From Streptomyces puniciscabiei (lineage in GTDB: Bacteria; Actinomycetota; Actinomycetes; Streptomycetales; Streptomycetaceae), in assembly GCF_006715785.1 (NCBI RefSeq), contig NZ_VFNX01000002.1, forward strand, positions 434,001-498,000: a stretch of DNA of 64,000 bases, read 5' to 3'. Each line of letters starts with the position of its first letter. Position 1 is the first letter of the stretch. The notes below the pieces were generated by a model. That model did no database searches, had not been told where the DNA came from, and worked only from the letters and a program-made list of their open reading frames with translations. Both the position numbers and the translations under genes were made by a program. Shown in pieces: positions 41,773 to 50,909 of the stretch.

Positions 41773-42231
41773 TCACATCGGACCGCCGCTGCCGTAGGGG
41801 GCGTAGAGGTCGAGCAGCCGGACCCGGGAGGCATGCAGCCGTTGAGCGACCACGCGCCCGACCCAGACGGCGACCGCCCGGCCGAACTCGGGATCCGCGG
41901 CGCACAGCGACCGTACGGCACCGGAGTCGAACTCCCAGGCGCGCACCGGGCTCATGGCCGTGGCGCCCAGGTGCCAGAGGTACGGCTCGAAGTGCCAGGA
42001 CCAGCCGACCAGTTCGCCCTGCCCGAGGGTCTCGATGACGGCGGACCGACGGCCCGGCACGTGCAGGTCGAGGGCGACGGTGCCGGTACGCACGATCCAG
42101 AACCGGTCGGCGCGCCGGCCCTCCTCGAACAGGCGGGACCCCGCCTCGAAGGAGACCTCGTGGGCCAGGCACATCAGCCGTTCGCGGTGCACGGGCTCAA
42201 GAGCCGCGGTCACGGTGGTGGTGGAAGTCAT
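41773..42231 (-). CDS. Cyclic-nucleotide-binding-domain protein without DNA-binding domain
   Basis: A 152-residue protein consisting of a CRP-type effector domain only. FEAGSRLFEEGRRADRFWIVRTGTVAL and VIETLGQGELVGWSWHFEP form the beta-roll, followed by a long C helix. The helix-turn-helix of CRP/FNR proteins is absent and the stop is natural. Whether cAMP is bound is uncertain, since the usual G-E-[LIV]-[AG] phosphate-binding cassette reads GELVGWSW. ATG 42231 follows AAGGGAG. It resembles single-domain cNMP-binding proteins found in dormancy regulons. Confidence 0.82.
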   Translation of the reverse strand: MTSTTTVTAALEPVHRERLMCLAHEVSFEAGSRLFEEGRRADRFWIVRTGTVALDLHVPGRRSAVIETLGQGELVGWSWHFEPYLWHLGATAMSPVRAWEFDSGAVRSLCAADPEFGRAVAVWVGRVVAQRLHASRVRLLDLYAPYGSGGPM

Positions 42232-42292
42232 CGCACCGGCTCCCTTCGTGGCTTCTGCTCCCAGCGTGTGCGCGTACGGCCGAGACCGCCAC

Positions 42293-42328
42293 GGGCCACT
42301 CGGTCCGGGCCCGGGGGTCCTTCGGCCC
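42293..42328. promoter_or_regulatory. Two imperfect OsdR/DevR-like boxes upstream of the cNMP-domain gene
   Basis: GGGCCA-CT-CGGTCC (42293-42306) and GGGTCC-TT-CGGCCC (42315-42328) are 22 bp apart and lie 62-97 bp upstream of the start at 42231. Each deviates from GGGCCG-NN-CGGCCC at two positions. Confidence 0.4.
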
Positions 42329-42375
42329 CGAACCGGACGACGCCGGGCGACCGGTTGGGCCGGTTGGGGGCTGGA

Positions 42376-42891
42376 TCAGTCGCTGTGGTCCTTCGGCCCC
42401 GTCGCCGTCTTCGAGTAGGCGTCGTGCCACGCGGCCTTCGCTCCGGAGTCGCCGATCCGGTAGACGTCCACGACCGCTCCGACCGCGACGGCCAGCGAGA
42501 GCACTCCGACGACGATCCTCACCGGAAGGGCGGACCGACGCGTGCCGCTGCCCTGACCGGGCTCCGCCGGAGCGCGCCGCCCCGCCCACCAGACGACGGC
42601 CGCCAGCACGAAGAGGCCCAGCGCCCAGGGCAGCAGTCCGTCGCCCAGCTCGGTGTGCCGGCGCACCAGGGCGTCATCGGCCACATGCCGTTCGAGCCAC
42701 TCACCGGCGTGTGTGGTCAGCGGCACGCTTGCCAGGGCGACGAAGGCGAGCACCGGGAGCAGGACGCCCAGCCGCCGGGCGGCGCGCGGCCAGAGCGCGG
42801 CCGTCACCAGGGCCAGCGCGGTGAGGGGTATCAACACGACGACCACATGGACGAACAGCACATGGGCGGGCAGACCGTTGATCAGAGTCAT
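42376..42891 (-). CDS. DUF2231 membrane protein
   Basis: A 171-residue protein with four predicted helices. It begins MTLINGLPAHVLFVHVVVVLIPLTALAL and contains LASVPLTTHAGEWLERHV, where His residues facing the membrane suggest metal or heme ligation. It ends in a short polar tail. The DUF2231 family is of unknown function, often next to redox or cytochrome genes. ATG 42891 follows AGGAG. It is upstream of, and on the same strand as, the cNMP-domain gene, 144 bp apart. Confidence 0.82.
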   Translation of the reverse strand: MTLINGLPAHVLFVHVVVVLIPLTALALVTAALWPRAARRLGVLLPVLAFVALASVPLTTHAGEWLERHVADDALVRRHTELGDGLLPWALGLFVLAAVVWWAGRRAPAEPGQGSGTRRSALPVRIVVGVLSLAVAVGAVVDVYRIGDSGAKAAWHDAYSKTATGPKDHSD

Positions 42892-43019
42892 CCAGGGGCT
42901 CCTGAAGGGGGGTGTGGGCGCGCGCCAGACTGTCACAGCCACCTCTCAGTGAGCTCTGAGCCACAACTCCTGCTCGCGCGCGTGCGCCCTACCGCTCCCT
43001 CTGCCGCCCGCCCGACTGC

Positions 43020-43307
<288 letters not shown>

Positions 43308-43496
43308 GCCATACTCCGTGGATGGGCGGGGCGTGTGCCGGGCGGTCCCGGGCACGCCTGTGCGGGAGGTTGTGGTTACGGGCGGGGGTGTCCCGCGGCG
43401 TAGGTGTCGGACCGGTGGAGCCGGGTCATCGGCGCTGTCCTCCGTTACGGTGCGGAGTTGACGACTCCGGGGTCGTCGGCCGGCGCGGGGGACTCA

Positions 43497-43710
43497 TCAG
43501 CCGGCGGGGACGGCTGCGGGGGCGAGGGTGCGGCGGAGTCGGTTGAACAGCTTCGGCTGGTTCAGGGAGAGCACCGCGACCGGCACGTCCTCGCGCCGGT
43601 AGACGGCGGTGAAGGAACGGCTGTCGAGGTCGCCGTCGACGACCTGCGGCTCGGCGCCGGGAGCGACGTGCCCGGCGAGCTGCCACCCCGGCGGACTGCT
43701 GTCAAGGGGC
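43497..43710 (-). pseudogene. C-terminal fragment of a ferredoxin reductase (Reductase_C domain)
   Basis: The frame ending at 43497 reads GWQLAGHVAPGAEPQVVDGD, SRSFTAVYRREDVPVAVLSLN and QPKLFNRLRRTL. This pattern is the dimerisation domain at the end of FAD-dependent NADH-ferredoxin reductases. The FAD and NAD domains are missing. It lies next to the sdaA fragment, also a C-terminal remnant on the same strand, so the two probably mark the ends of one or more deletions. Confidence 0.55.
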
Positions 43711-43742
43711 AGGGGCGCGCTCTCGGCGTGCGCGCGCGATTG

Positions 43743-43756
43743 TTGCGCATGGCGCA
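43743..43756. promoter_or_regulatory. TTGCG-type box upstream of purU
   Basis: TTGCGCATGGCGCA contains the palindrome TGCGC-ATG-GCGCA, about 110 bp upstream of the purU start. It resembles the boxes nearer to the gene. Confidence 0.35.
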
Positions 43757-43813
43757 TCTTCTCGCGCCTCTCGGGACAAGCCTCTTGACCCGCCGCCGTC
43801 CGCATCAGACCAT

Positions 43814-43847
43814 GTTGCGTATCACTCTCATAGTTGCGTATTACGCA
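43814..43847. promoter_or_regulatory. Two TTGCG boxes with 19-bp period upstream of purU
   Basis: GTTGCGTAT at 43814 and again at 43833 are 19 bp apart. The second forms the palindrome TGCGTA-T-TACGCA (43835-43847). They end 13 bp before the purU start, so binding would block the ribosome-binding site or promoter. The same spacing occurs before the dimethylglycine oxidase and betB genes. Confidence 0.6.
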
Positions 43848-43860
43848 TTCGGAGGATGTC

Positions 43861-44733
43861 ATGTCCCCTCGCCCGCAGCCCGGCCGCGAGTTCGTCCTCA
43901 CCCTCTCGTGCCCCGACCGGTCCGGCATCGTCCACGCGGTCACCAGCTTTCTGGTGAACCACTCCGGCAACATCCTCGAGAGCCAGCAGTTCGACGACCG
44001 TCTGCAGGACCGCTTCTTCATGCGGATGCACTTCGAGGTCTCGCATCCGGCCACGTCACTGGAGGAGTTGCGCACCGACTTCGGCCCGGTCGCCGACGCC
44101 TACCGGATCAGCTGGCAGCTGCACGACGTGACAACCCCGACCCGCACCCTGATCATGGTGTCGAAGTTCGGCCACTGCCTGAACGACCTGCTCTTCCGCC
44201 AGTCCACGGGCTCGCTCAACATCGAGATCCCGGCGATCGTCTCCAACCACCGCGACTTCGAGCCGCTGGCCCGCACCTACGGCATCCCCTTCCACCATGT
44301 CCCGGTGACCCGGGAGACCAAGGCCGAGGCGGAGGCCCGGCTGCTGGAGCTCGTCGGCGAGCTCGACATCGACCTGGTGGTGCTCGCCCGCTACATGCAG
44401 ATCCTCTCCGACGACCTGTGCAAGCGGCTCGACGGCCGGGCCATCAACATCCACCACTCCTTCCTGCCGAGCTTCAAGGGCGCCCGGCCGTACGTGCAGG
44501 CGCACCAGCGCGGCGTCAAGCTCGTCGGAGCCACCGCGCACTACGTCACGCCCGACCTCGACGAGGGCCCGATCATCGAGCAGGACGTCGTCCGCGTGGA
44601 CCACTCCCACACCCCGGACGAGCTGGTCGCCATGGGCCGCGACGTCGAGGCCCGGGTCCTCGCGCGCGCCGTGCAGTGGCACAGCGAGAGCCGTGTGCTG
44701 ACCAACGGCAACTGCACGGTCGTCTTCCGCTGA
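43861..44733 (+). CDS. purU: Formyltetrahydrofolate deformylase
   Basis: A 290-residue enzyme that hydrolyses 10-formyl-THF to formate and THF. ATG 43861 follows GGAGGA. An N-terminal ACT domain (about 12-90: LTLSCPDRSGIVHAVTSFL) is followed by a formyltransferase-fold catalytic domain. The catalytic triad lies in INIHHSFLPSFKGA (Asn and His) and TPDLDEGPIIEQDV (Asp). It regenerates free THF for the demethylation steps encoded on the other strand, balancing one-carbon units. TTGCG boxes upstream link it to the nearby IclR regulator. A clear hairpin follows the gene. Confidence 0.95.
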   Translation: MSPRPQPGREFVLTLSCPDRSGIVHAVTSFLVNHSGNILESQQFDDRLQDRFFMRMHFEVSHPATSLEELRTDFGPVADAYRISWQLHDVTTPTRTLIMVSKFGHCLNDLLFRQSTGSLNIEIPAIVSNHRDFEPLARTYGIPFHHVPVTRETKAEAEARLLELVGELDIDLVVLARYMQILSDDLCKRLDGRAINIHHSFLPSFKGARPYVQAHQRGVKLVGATAHYVTPDLDEGPIIEQDVVRVDHSHTPDELVAMGRDVEARVLARAVQWHSESRVLTNGNCTVVFR

Positions 44734-44767
44734 CACCACCGGCCGCGCGGACCGCGAGAAGGACCTG

Positions 44768-44798
44768 ACGACGGCTCCCCCGCGCGAGGAGCCGTCGT
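44768..44798 (+). terminator. Hairpin terminator after purU
   Basis: Perfect 11-bp arms ACGACGGCTCC / GGAGCCGTCGT (44768-44778, 44788-44798) with a 9-base loop, 34 bp after the purU stop and upstream of the iclR promoter. Confidence 0.75.
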
Positions 44799-44839
44799 AT
44801 ACCCTCCCTCTGCGAACCACGGGACCCGGCGGCCCGCAC

Positions 44840-44854
44840 TGCGTATAGTTGCGC
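44840..44854. promoter_or_regulatory. TGCG repeat overlapping the iclR ribosome-binding region
   Basis: TGCGTA (44840) and TTGCGC (44849) lie 10 bp apart and end one base before the iclR ATG at 44856. The position suits autorepression. Confidence 0.45.
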
Positions 44855-44855
44855 C

Positions 44856-45653
44856 ATGAGCAACCACACCGCAGAGGACGAAACAACGGCTCCGGCCGTG
44901 AGCGGGGTGCAGTCCGTCGACCGTGCCGTCAGCGTCCTGGAGATCCTGGCGCATCGCGGGGAGGCGGGGGTCAGTGAGGTCGCCGCCGAGATCGACGTCC
45001 ACAAGTCGACCGCGTTCCGCCTGCTCGGCGCGCTGGAGGCGCGCGGTCTGGTCGAGCAGGCGGCCGAGCGCGGCAAGTACCGGCTCGGTTTCGGAATCGT
45101 GCGCCTGGCCGGCGCGGTCACGGGCCGCCTCGACATCACCCAGCAGGGGCGGGAGGTCTGCGAGCGGCTCAGCGAGGAGATCGGCGAAACCGTCAACATC
45201 GCCGTCCTGCAGGAGCACTACGCCGTCAACCTCCACCAGGTGCGCGGCCCCGGCGCCGTAGGCACCCACAACTGGGTCGGGCAGCTCACCCCGGTGCATG
45301 CCACGTCCAGCGGCAAGATCCTGCTCGCACACCTGCCGGCGACACAGCGCGCCCAGGTGCTCGCCGCCTCCGGACTGCAGAGGCTCACGCCGCACACCCT
45401 GACCTCGCGGACCGAGCTCGAGAAGAACCTCACCGAGGCGCGGGACCGCGGGTATGCGGTGACGCTGGAGGAACTCGAACTCGGACTGCACGCCATGGCG
45501 GCCCCGATCCGCTCGCACCAAGGCGAGGTCGTGGCCGCCCTCAGCGCCTCCGGCCCCGCGTACCGCTTCACCGCGGAGCGCATGCACGAGCTGGCACCCC
45601 TGCTGCTCAAGGGCGCGGAGGAGATCAGCCACCGGATGGGGTACGTGGGCTGA
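44856..45653 (+). CDS. IclR-family transcriptional regulator
   Basis: A 265-residue regulator. The N-terminal winged helix (about 15-85: VDRAVSVLEILAHRGEAGVSEVAAEIDVHKSTAFRLL) precedes the IclR effector domain (about 100-262: GREVCERLSEEIGETVNIAVL, VHATSSGKILLAHL, DRGYAVTLEELELGLHAMAAPI). It lies between purU and the convergent betaine/sarcosine catabolic genes, and TTGCG-type repeats occur at its own start and before purU, the dimethylglycine oxidase and betB genes. I infer that it controls choline/betaine and one-carbon catabolism. The effector is unknown; betaine, dimethylglycine or sarcosine are candidates. ATG 44856 lacks a strong Shine-Dalgarno sequence and the message may be near-leaderless. 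Confidence 0.9.
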   Translation: MSNHTAEDETTAPAVSGVQSVDRAVSVLEILAHRGEAGVSEVAAEIDVHKSTAFRLLGALEARGLVEQAAERGKYRLGFGIVRLAGAVTGRLDITQQGREVCERLSEEIGETVNIAVLQEHYAVNLHQVRGPGAVGTHNWVGQLTPVHATSSGKILLAHLPATQRAQVLAASGLQRLTPHTLTSRTELEKNLTEARDRGYAVTLEELELGLHAMAAPIRSHQGEVVAALSASGPAYRFTAERMHELAPLLLKGAEEISHRMGYVG

Positions 45654-45833
45654 GTCCCGACAGCGGCGCCGGAGCCGCCTGTCCGGCGCAGCCGGGACAG
45701 CAACTCGCCGTTGCAGCCAGAGCCTTGGCCATCGGGGCGGTCGGCCGGAGCGCGGAATGGTGCGGCGGTGCCGGGCCGGGCGTTCGCACCGGTCCGGCAC
45801 CGCCGGGTCATCTGTGCCGCCCTGCCGGTCCGC
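45654..45833. other. Convergent intergenic region with hairpin potential
   Basis: The gene ends of iclR (plus) and soxG (minus) face each other. GTCCCG (45656) and CGGGAC (45695) can pair and enclose a smaller GCGGC/GCCGC stem, probably a two-way terminator. No gene is seen. Confidence 0.4.
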
Positions 45834-46436
45834 TCACCGGTATTCGACGGCCGCGTCCAGCAGCCAGTCCACCAGGTAGCCGGCGAAGGAGGAGCGCACC
45901 AGTATCCAGAAGCCGGCCCTGGGCTCGTCGCGGGCCACCAGGACGACCTGGGTGCGGGCCAGCGTGGTCTGGGCGCAGCGGCCGGGGCCGAAGGCGCGCG
46001 GGTGCAGGTCCAGTGCGCAGCCGTGGGCCAGCAGGTCGCGGGCGCGGGGGCCGCCGACCAGGAGCGTGGTGCGCTGGGCGGACACGTCGGTGACGGCGAC
46101 CGGTTCGTCTCCCGCCGCCGAGCGGATCCGGCTCTCCAGGTCCCGCTCGGCGCCGGGCAGGCCCACCACGAGCCATTCGTCCGGGCCGAGCCACACCGCG
46201 GTCATGTCCCCCGCGTGCACGACGGTGTTGGGTTCCAGGGGCAGTTGGAGTCCCAGGGCGAGTCCGACGGCGTCCGCCGCCGGGCCCTTGGCGTCGAGGC
46301 GGACGTTCACCTGGGCCAGGCAGGGGAGTTCGGCCAGCCGGATCGCGCCCCGGGAGGCGCGGGTCGCGGCGGCCAGGCGGTGGGCGGCGTCGGCCAGGGG
46401 GCTGCGCTGCCGTGCGGTCGGGGCGGTGTCAGCCAT
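45834..46436 (-). CDS. soxG: Sarcosine oxidase gamma subunit
   Basis: A 200-residue gamma subunit of heterotetrameric sarcosine oxidase. It has the fold of a reduced GCV_T domain: VNVRLDAKGPAADAVGLALG, AVWLGPDEWLVVG, VTDVSAQRTTLLVGGPRARDLLAHGCALDLHP and a closing SFAGYLVDWLLDAAVEY. The start ATG 46436 overlaps the end of the SoxA reading frame by 8 bp. It holds the complex together and has no active site of its own. Confidence 0.92.
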   Translation of the reverse strand: MADTAPTARQRSPLADAAHRLAAATRASRGAIRLAELPCLAQVNVRLDAKGPAADAVGLALGLQLPLEPNTVVHAGDMTAVWLGPDEWLVVGLPGAERDLESRIRSAAGDEPVAVTDVSAQRTTLLVGGPRARDLLAHGCALDLHPRAFGPGRCAQTTLARTQVVLVARDEPRAGFWILVRSSFAGYLVDWLLDAAVEYR

Positions 46437-49400
46437 CGCGGCGGGCTCCCTCGGGGTCGTAGAGGACGGGGCTTGCGACGGTCACCGGGACCAGCCGGTC
46501 GCCGACGGGTGCGAAGAGACGGTCACCGATGCGGTCCCGGCCGCCCTTGATCAGAGCGAGCGCGAAGGTCCGGCCGAGCGCCGCGCTGCGGTAACTGGAG
46601 GTGACGTGGCCGAGCATCGGCACGGGCGGCGCGGGCAGTTCGCCGTCGGCGACCAGATGCGTGCCCTCCGGGAGGAAGGCGGCCGGGTCCTCGGGGAGGA
46701 GCCCGACGAGGTGCTTGCGGTCGGGGCGGACGGTGTCGGCGCGGGCGAAGGAGCGCTTCCCGATGAAGTCGGGCTTCTTCTTCGACACCGCCCAGCCCAT
46801 GCCGAGGTCCTGCGGGGTGACCGTGCCGTCGGTGTCCTGGCCGACGATCGGGTAGCCCTTCTCGGCGCGCAGGACGTGCATGGTCTCGGTGCCGTACGGA
46901 GTGATGCCGTACGGGGCGCCGGCCTCGTACAGCGCCTCCCACAGGGCGAGGGCTTCCCACGGTGACACGTTGATCTCGTAGGCGAGTTCGCCGGAGAAGC
47001 TGATCCGGCACACCCGTGCGTCGATGCCGGCGACGGTCGTCTCCCGCCACGCCATGAACGGGAAGTCGTCGTTGGACACGGCCAGTTGGGGCGCGACCGA
47101 GCCGAGGACCGCGCGGGACTTCGGGCCGACCAGGGCGACGGTGGCCCACTGCTCGGTGACCGAGGTGCAGTGGACCCGCAGTTCGGGCCACTCGGTCTGC
47201 AGCCACTCCTCCATCCAGTCCAGGACGGCGGCGGCGTTCCCGGTCGTCGTGGTGACCAGGAAGCGGTCCTGGGCGAGCCGGATGACCGTGCCGTCGTCGA
47301 AGACCATCCCGTCGGGGCGGCACATCACGCCGTAGCGGATCATGCCGATCTTCAGGGTGCTCACCATGTTGGTGTAGAGCCGGTCGAGGAAGAGTGCCGC
47401 GTCCGGGCCCTGTACGTCGATCTTGCCGAGCGTGGAGGCGTCCATGAAGGCCACGCCCTCACGGGCGGCGCGGCACTCGCGCAGCACGGCGGCCTCCATG
47501 TCCTCGCCGTCCTGCGGGTAGTACCAGGGCCGCTTCCACTGGCCGACGTTCTCGAACAGCGCGCCGTGCGCCACATGCCAGGTGTGCAGGGCCGTCGTGC
47601 GGACCGGGTCGCTCAGCGCGCCGCGGTCGCGCCCCGCGAGGGCGGCGAAGGAGACCGGGGTGTACGGCGGCCGGAAGGTGGGCAGGCCGAGCGCAGAGAT
47701 GTCCACGCCGAGGAGTTCGGCGACGACCCCGCTGGCCAGGACGCCGGCCGTCCTGCCCTGGTCACCGCCGGTGCCGGCGGTGGTGTAGCGCTTGGTGTGC
47801 TCCACCGAGCGCAGGCCCGCGCCGGTCGCCCGCGCCAGGTCGTCGACCGTGACGTCACGCTGGAGGTCGACGAACCTGGGGGCGCCGGTGTCGGTGGGGA
47901 TGGTGAAGACCTGCATGGGCGGGGTGTGCGGCTGGGCGGCCACGGCCGGTAGGGCCGGCGTCCCGGCGGTGTAGCCCTCCGATTCGACCGCGCGGGCACC
48001 GGCCGCCGCGCCCTGCGCGAGGACCGTGGCGAGGTCGAAGACGCCGTTCGCGCTGCCCGCGACCTCCACCGCCTGACGGCCGCTGTCGGGCACGAACGCG
48101 CCGAGCACGTCGTCGTGACGGAGCTTCCCACCCGCCTGGCTGAACAGGTGCGCGACCGGATTCCAGCCGCCGGAGACCAGGAGCAGGTCGACGGCGAACT
48201 CCCGCCGGCCGGCGGACTCGCCGTACGGGGCGACCGTCACGGCGGTCAGGCGGGCCCCGCCCTGCGTGCCGGTGACCGCGTGTCCGGCGAGCACCTCGAT
48301 CCCGGCGGACCGGGCACGCTCGGCCCACTCCCCCGGCTCGGACCGGGTGTCGACGATGGCGGCGATGCCCATGCCCGCGGCCGCCAGGTCGAGCGCGGCG
48401 GCATAGGCGCTGTCGTTGGTGGTGAACACGACCGCGTGCCGGCCGGGCAGCACGGCGTACCGGTGGAGGTACGTCCGGGCGGAGGACGCCAGCATCACGC
48501 CGGGGCGGTCGTTGTCGCCGAACGCCAGCGACCGCTCGTGGGCGCCGGTGGCGAGGACGACGCGCCGGGCACGGATCCGCCAGACGCGCTCGCGGGAGAC
48601 GTTCGCCGGGGCCTCGGCGCCGAGGTGGTTGGTGCGGCGCTCGACGGCGAGGAGGTGGTTGTCGTCGTAGTACCCGAAGACGGTGGTGCGGCGCAGAACG
48701 CGTACCTCGGGGGCCGCTTCCAGCTGTGCGCGGGTCGTCTCCACCCAGTCGAGGTGCTCGCCGGTGCCGAGCAGGCTGCCGCCGAGTTCCGGCTGGTCGT
48801 CGGCGAGGATGACACGGGCGCCGGTGCTCGCCGCCGCCGCTGCCGCCGCGAGGCCGGCTGGGCCCGCGCCGACGATCAGCAGGTCGCAGTGGGCGTGCAC
48901 GGCGTCGTAGCGGGCCGGGTCGGGTTCGGTGGCGAGGCGGCCCTGACCGGGGAGGCTGCTCGCGACCAGGCCGTCGTAGAGCTCGACGGTCGTCGCGGGC
49001 AGCATCGGCTCGGGGAAGGGTGCCTCGATCTGGACGACCGCGTGGGGTTCTTCGACGCCGGCCGAGAAGATGCCTCGGGGGCGGCCCAGCTTGATGCTGG
49101 TGGCGGCCTGGATGACGCCGTTGGCGAGGAGGGCGGAGGCGAGGGTGTCGCCCTGGTAGCCCTGGTATGCGATGCCGTCAAAGGTGAAGATGAGGGGGGT
49201 GTCGCGGGCGATGCGGCCGCCGGTGGGGGTGCGGAAGGGATGGTCGCCCCCGCCGCCCCTACCCGTCCCATCCTCCAGGGGCTCTGCCCCTTCGACCCCG
49301 CCAGGGGGCTCCGCCCCCTGGACCCCCGTCGGCCCTGAACGGGCCTCGCCCTCAAACGCCGGACAGGCTGGTTGCTCCGGACGCGGCTCCGTCGTCTCCG

Positions 49401-49665
49401 GACGCGACTCCCCCACCTTGTACACGGCGAGGATCTCGTTGGTCGACGTGTCCCGCACGGCGTTGAACCACTTGCGGCAGCCCGCCGCGTGGCTCCAGCG
49501 CTCGGCGAACGGGCCCTTGGGGTTGTCGCGGAAGAACAGGTACCGCGCCCACTCCTCGTCGGTGAGGGCGGCCGGGTCCTCGGGGTAGGAGACGTGGGCC
49601 TGGCCACCGTAGTGGAACTCCGCCTCGTCACGGGGCCCGCACCACGGGCACGAAATGAGCAGCAT
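46429..49665 (-). CDS. soxA: Sarcosine oxidase delta-alpha fusion (SoxD-SoxA in one frame)
   Basis: One uninterrupted 1078-residue frame from ATG 49665 (behind AGGGAG). Residues 1-95 are a full SoxD subunit with zinc ligands in CPWCGPRDEAEFHYGG and a Cys in HAAGCRKWF. About 55 Pro/Gly/Glu-rich residues follow, encoded by a repeat normally found between genes. Residues about 145-1078 are SoxA: DHPFRTPTGGRI, FDGIAYQGYQGDTLASALLANG, dinucleotide fold LLIVGAGPAGLAAAAAA, then a GCV_T folate domain. No in-frame ATG, GTG or TTG precedes SoxA near its usual start, so SoxA can only be made as a fusion, or from another start such as CTG. SoxA and SoxD are separate genes in the systems I know. Role: sarcosine + THF + O2 to glycine + methylene-THF + H2O2. 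Confidence 0.88.
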   Translation of the reverse strand: MLLISCPWCGPRDEAEFHYGGQAHVSYPEDPAALTDEEWARYLFFRDNPKGPFAERWSHAAGCRKWFNAVRDTSTNEILAVYKVGESRPETTEPRPEQPACPAFEGEARSGPTGVQGAEPPGGVEGAEPLEDGTGRGGGGDHPFRTPTGGRIARDTPLIFTFDGIAYQGYQGDTLASALLANGVIQAATSIKLGRPRGIFSAGVEEPHAVVQIEAPFPEPMLPATTVELYDGLVASSLPGQGRLATEPDPARYDAVHAHCDLLIVGAGPAGLAAAAAAASTGARVILADDQPELGGSLLGTGEHLDWVETTRAQLEAAPEVRVLRRTTVFGYYDDNHLLAVERRTNHLGAEAPANVSRERVWRIRARRVVLATGAHERSLAFGDNDRPGVMLASSARTYLHRYAVLPGRHAVVFTTNDSAYAAALDLAAAGMGIAAIVDTRSEPGEWAERARSAGIEVLAGHAVTGTQGGARLTAVTVAPYGESAGRREFAVDLLLVSGGWNPVAHLFSQAGGKLRHDDVLGAFVPDSGRQAVEVAGSANGVFDLATVLAQGAAAGARAVESEGYTAGTPALPAVAAQPHTPPMQVFTIPTDTGAPRFVDLQRDVTVDDLARATGAGLRSVEHTKRYTTAGTGGDQGRTAGVLASGVVAELLGVDISALGLPTFRPPYTPVSFAALAGRDRGALSDPVRTTALHTWHVAHGALFENVGQWKRPWYYPQDGEDMEAAVLRECRAAREGVAFMDASTLGKIDVQGPDAALFLDRLYTNMVSTLKIGMIRYGVMCRPDGMVFDDGTVIRLAQDRFLVTTTTGNAAAVLDWMEEWLQTEWPELRVHCTSVTEQWATVALVGPKSRAVLGSVAPQLAVSNDDFPFMAWRETTVAGIDARVCRISFSGELAYEINVSPWEALALWEALYEAGAPYGITPYGTETMHVLRAEKGYPIVGQDTDGTVTPQDLGMGWAVSKKKPDFIGKRSFARADTVRPDRKHLVGLLPEDPAAFLPEGTHLVADGELPAPPVPMLGHVTSSYRSAALGRTFALALIKGGRDRIGDRLFAPVGDRLVPVTVASPVLYDPEGARRDG
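49255..49380. repeat. Intergenic-type GC hairpin repeat inside the soxD-soxA frame
   Basis: It contains nested hairpins, including CCAGGGGGC-TCC-GCCCCCTGG (49301-49321) and AGGGGC-TCT-GCCCCT (from 49277), plus a CAAACGCCGGACAGGCTG-type end. Sequences of this kind are common between Streptomyces genes. Here it is translated as the linker between SoxD and SoxA. Confidence 0.65.
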
Positions 49666-49676
49666 GGTTCGGCTCC

Positions 49677-50909
49677 CTAGTGGGCCACCGCGGCCGCGCC
49701 GTGCTCGTCGACGAGCGCGCCGGTGGTGAAACGGTCGAGCGAGAAGGGGGCGTTCAGGACGTGGGGTGTGTCGTGGGCGATGGTGTGGGCGTAGACCCAG
49801 CCGACACCGGGGGTGGCCTTGAAACCGCCCGTCCCCCAGCCGCAGTTGAGGTAGAGGTTGTCGACCGGGGTGAGGCCGACGATGGGCGAGGCGTCCGGGC
49901 TGACGTCGACGATGCCTCCCCAGGTGCGCAGCACATGGGCCCGGGCGAAGACCGGGAAGAGTTCCAGGGCCGCCGACATCTGCTCCTCGATGATGTGGAA
50001 CGCGCCGCGCTGGGTGTAGGAGTTGTACGCGTCGATGCCCGCACCCATCACCAGCTCGCCCTTGTGCGCCTGGCTGACGTACACGTGGACGGCGTTGGAC
50101 ATGACGACGGTCGGGTGAACCGGCTCCAGGAGCTCCGACACCAGCGCCTGCAAGGGGTGGCTCTGCAGCGGCAGTTCGATGCCCGCCATGGCTGCGAGGA
50201 CCGAGGTGTGGCCGGCCGAGCACAGGGCCACCTTGCCCGCGGCGATCGGGCCCAGGGACGTCTGGACGCCGACCACCCGGCCGCCGACCACGTCCAGGCC
50301 GGTGACCTCGCAGTTCTGGATGATGTCGATCCCGGCGGCGTCCGCGGAGCGGGCGAAGCCCCAGGCGACGTAGTCGTGCTTGGCGATGCCGGCGCGCGGC
50401 TGGTAGGTGCCGCCGAGGACCGGGTAGCGCACGTCCGGTGAGACGTTGACGATCGGGCAGACCTCTTTGACCTGCTCGGCGTCGAGCCACTCGGCGTCGA
50501 CACCGTTGAGCCGGTTGGCCTCGACGCGTCGGACGCTGTCGCGGACGTCCTGCAGGCTGTGGGCGAGGTTCAGCACGCCGCGCTGGGAGAAGAGGATCGG
50601 GTAGTCGAGCTCCTCCTCCAGGCCTTCCCACAGTTTGAGGGCGTGCTCGTAGATGCCCGCGCTCTCGTCCCACAGGTAGTTGGAGCGGATGATCGTGGTG
50701 TTGCGGGCCATGTTGCCGCCCGCGAGCCAGCCCTTCTCCAGCACGGCGACGTTGGTGATGCCGTGGTTCTTCGCCAGGTAGTGGGCGGTGGCCAGGCCGT
50801 GGCCGCCGCCGCCCACGATCACCACGTCGTACGACCGCTTGGGCGCGGGGGTGCGCCAGAGCCGGTCCGGGTGGTCGGGCAGGTCGGCGCCGGGGGTACG
50901 AGGAGTCAT
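49677..50909 (-). CDS. soxB: Sarcosine oxidase beta subunit
   Basis: A 410-residue flavoprotein subunit carrying the sarcosine-oxidising site. It opens [25 protein letters not shown] for FAD, followed by [21 protein letters not shown] with the His/Arg-rich flavin environment, and ends [19 protein letters not shown]. Length is standard. Its ATG overlaps the glyA stop (ATGA) and its stop is 12 bp before the SoxD-SoxA start, so order and coupling are glyA-soxB-soxDA-soxG. Confidence 0.95.
   Translation of the reverse strand: MTPRTPGADLPDHPDRLWRTPAPKRSYDVVIVGGGGHGLATAHYLAKNHGITNVAVLEKGWLAGGNMARNTTIIRSNYLWDESAGIYEHALKLWEGLEEELDYPILFSQRGVLNLAHSLQDVRDSVRRVEANRLNGVDAEWLDAEQVKEVCPIVNVSPDVRYPVLGGTYQPRAGIAKHDYVAWGFARSADAAGIDIIQNCEVTGLDVVGGRVVGVQTSLGPIAAGKVALCSAGHTSVLAAMAGIELPLQSHPLQALVSELLEPVHPTVVMSNAVHVYVSQAHKGELVMGAGIDAYNSYTQRGAFHIIEEQMSAALELFPVFARAHVLRTWGGIVDVSPDASPIVGLTPVDNLYLNCGWGTGGFKATPGVGWVYAHTIAHDTPHVLNAPFSLDRFTTGALVDEHGAAAVAH

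Noticed and set aside
42385..42401. A second GGTCCTTCGGCCCC copy near the DUF2231 stop as an operator
   Set aside because: It lies inside the 3' end of the coding sequence and lacks the first GGG arm.
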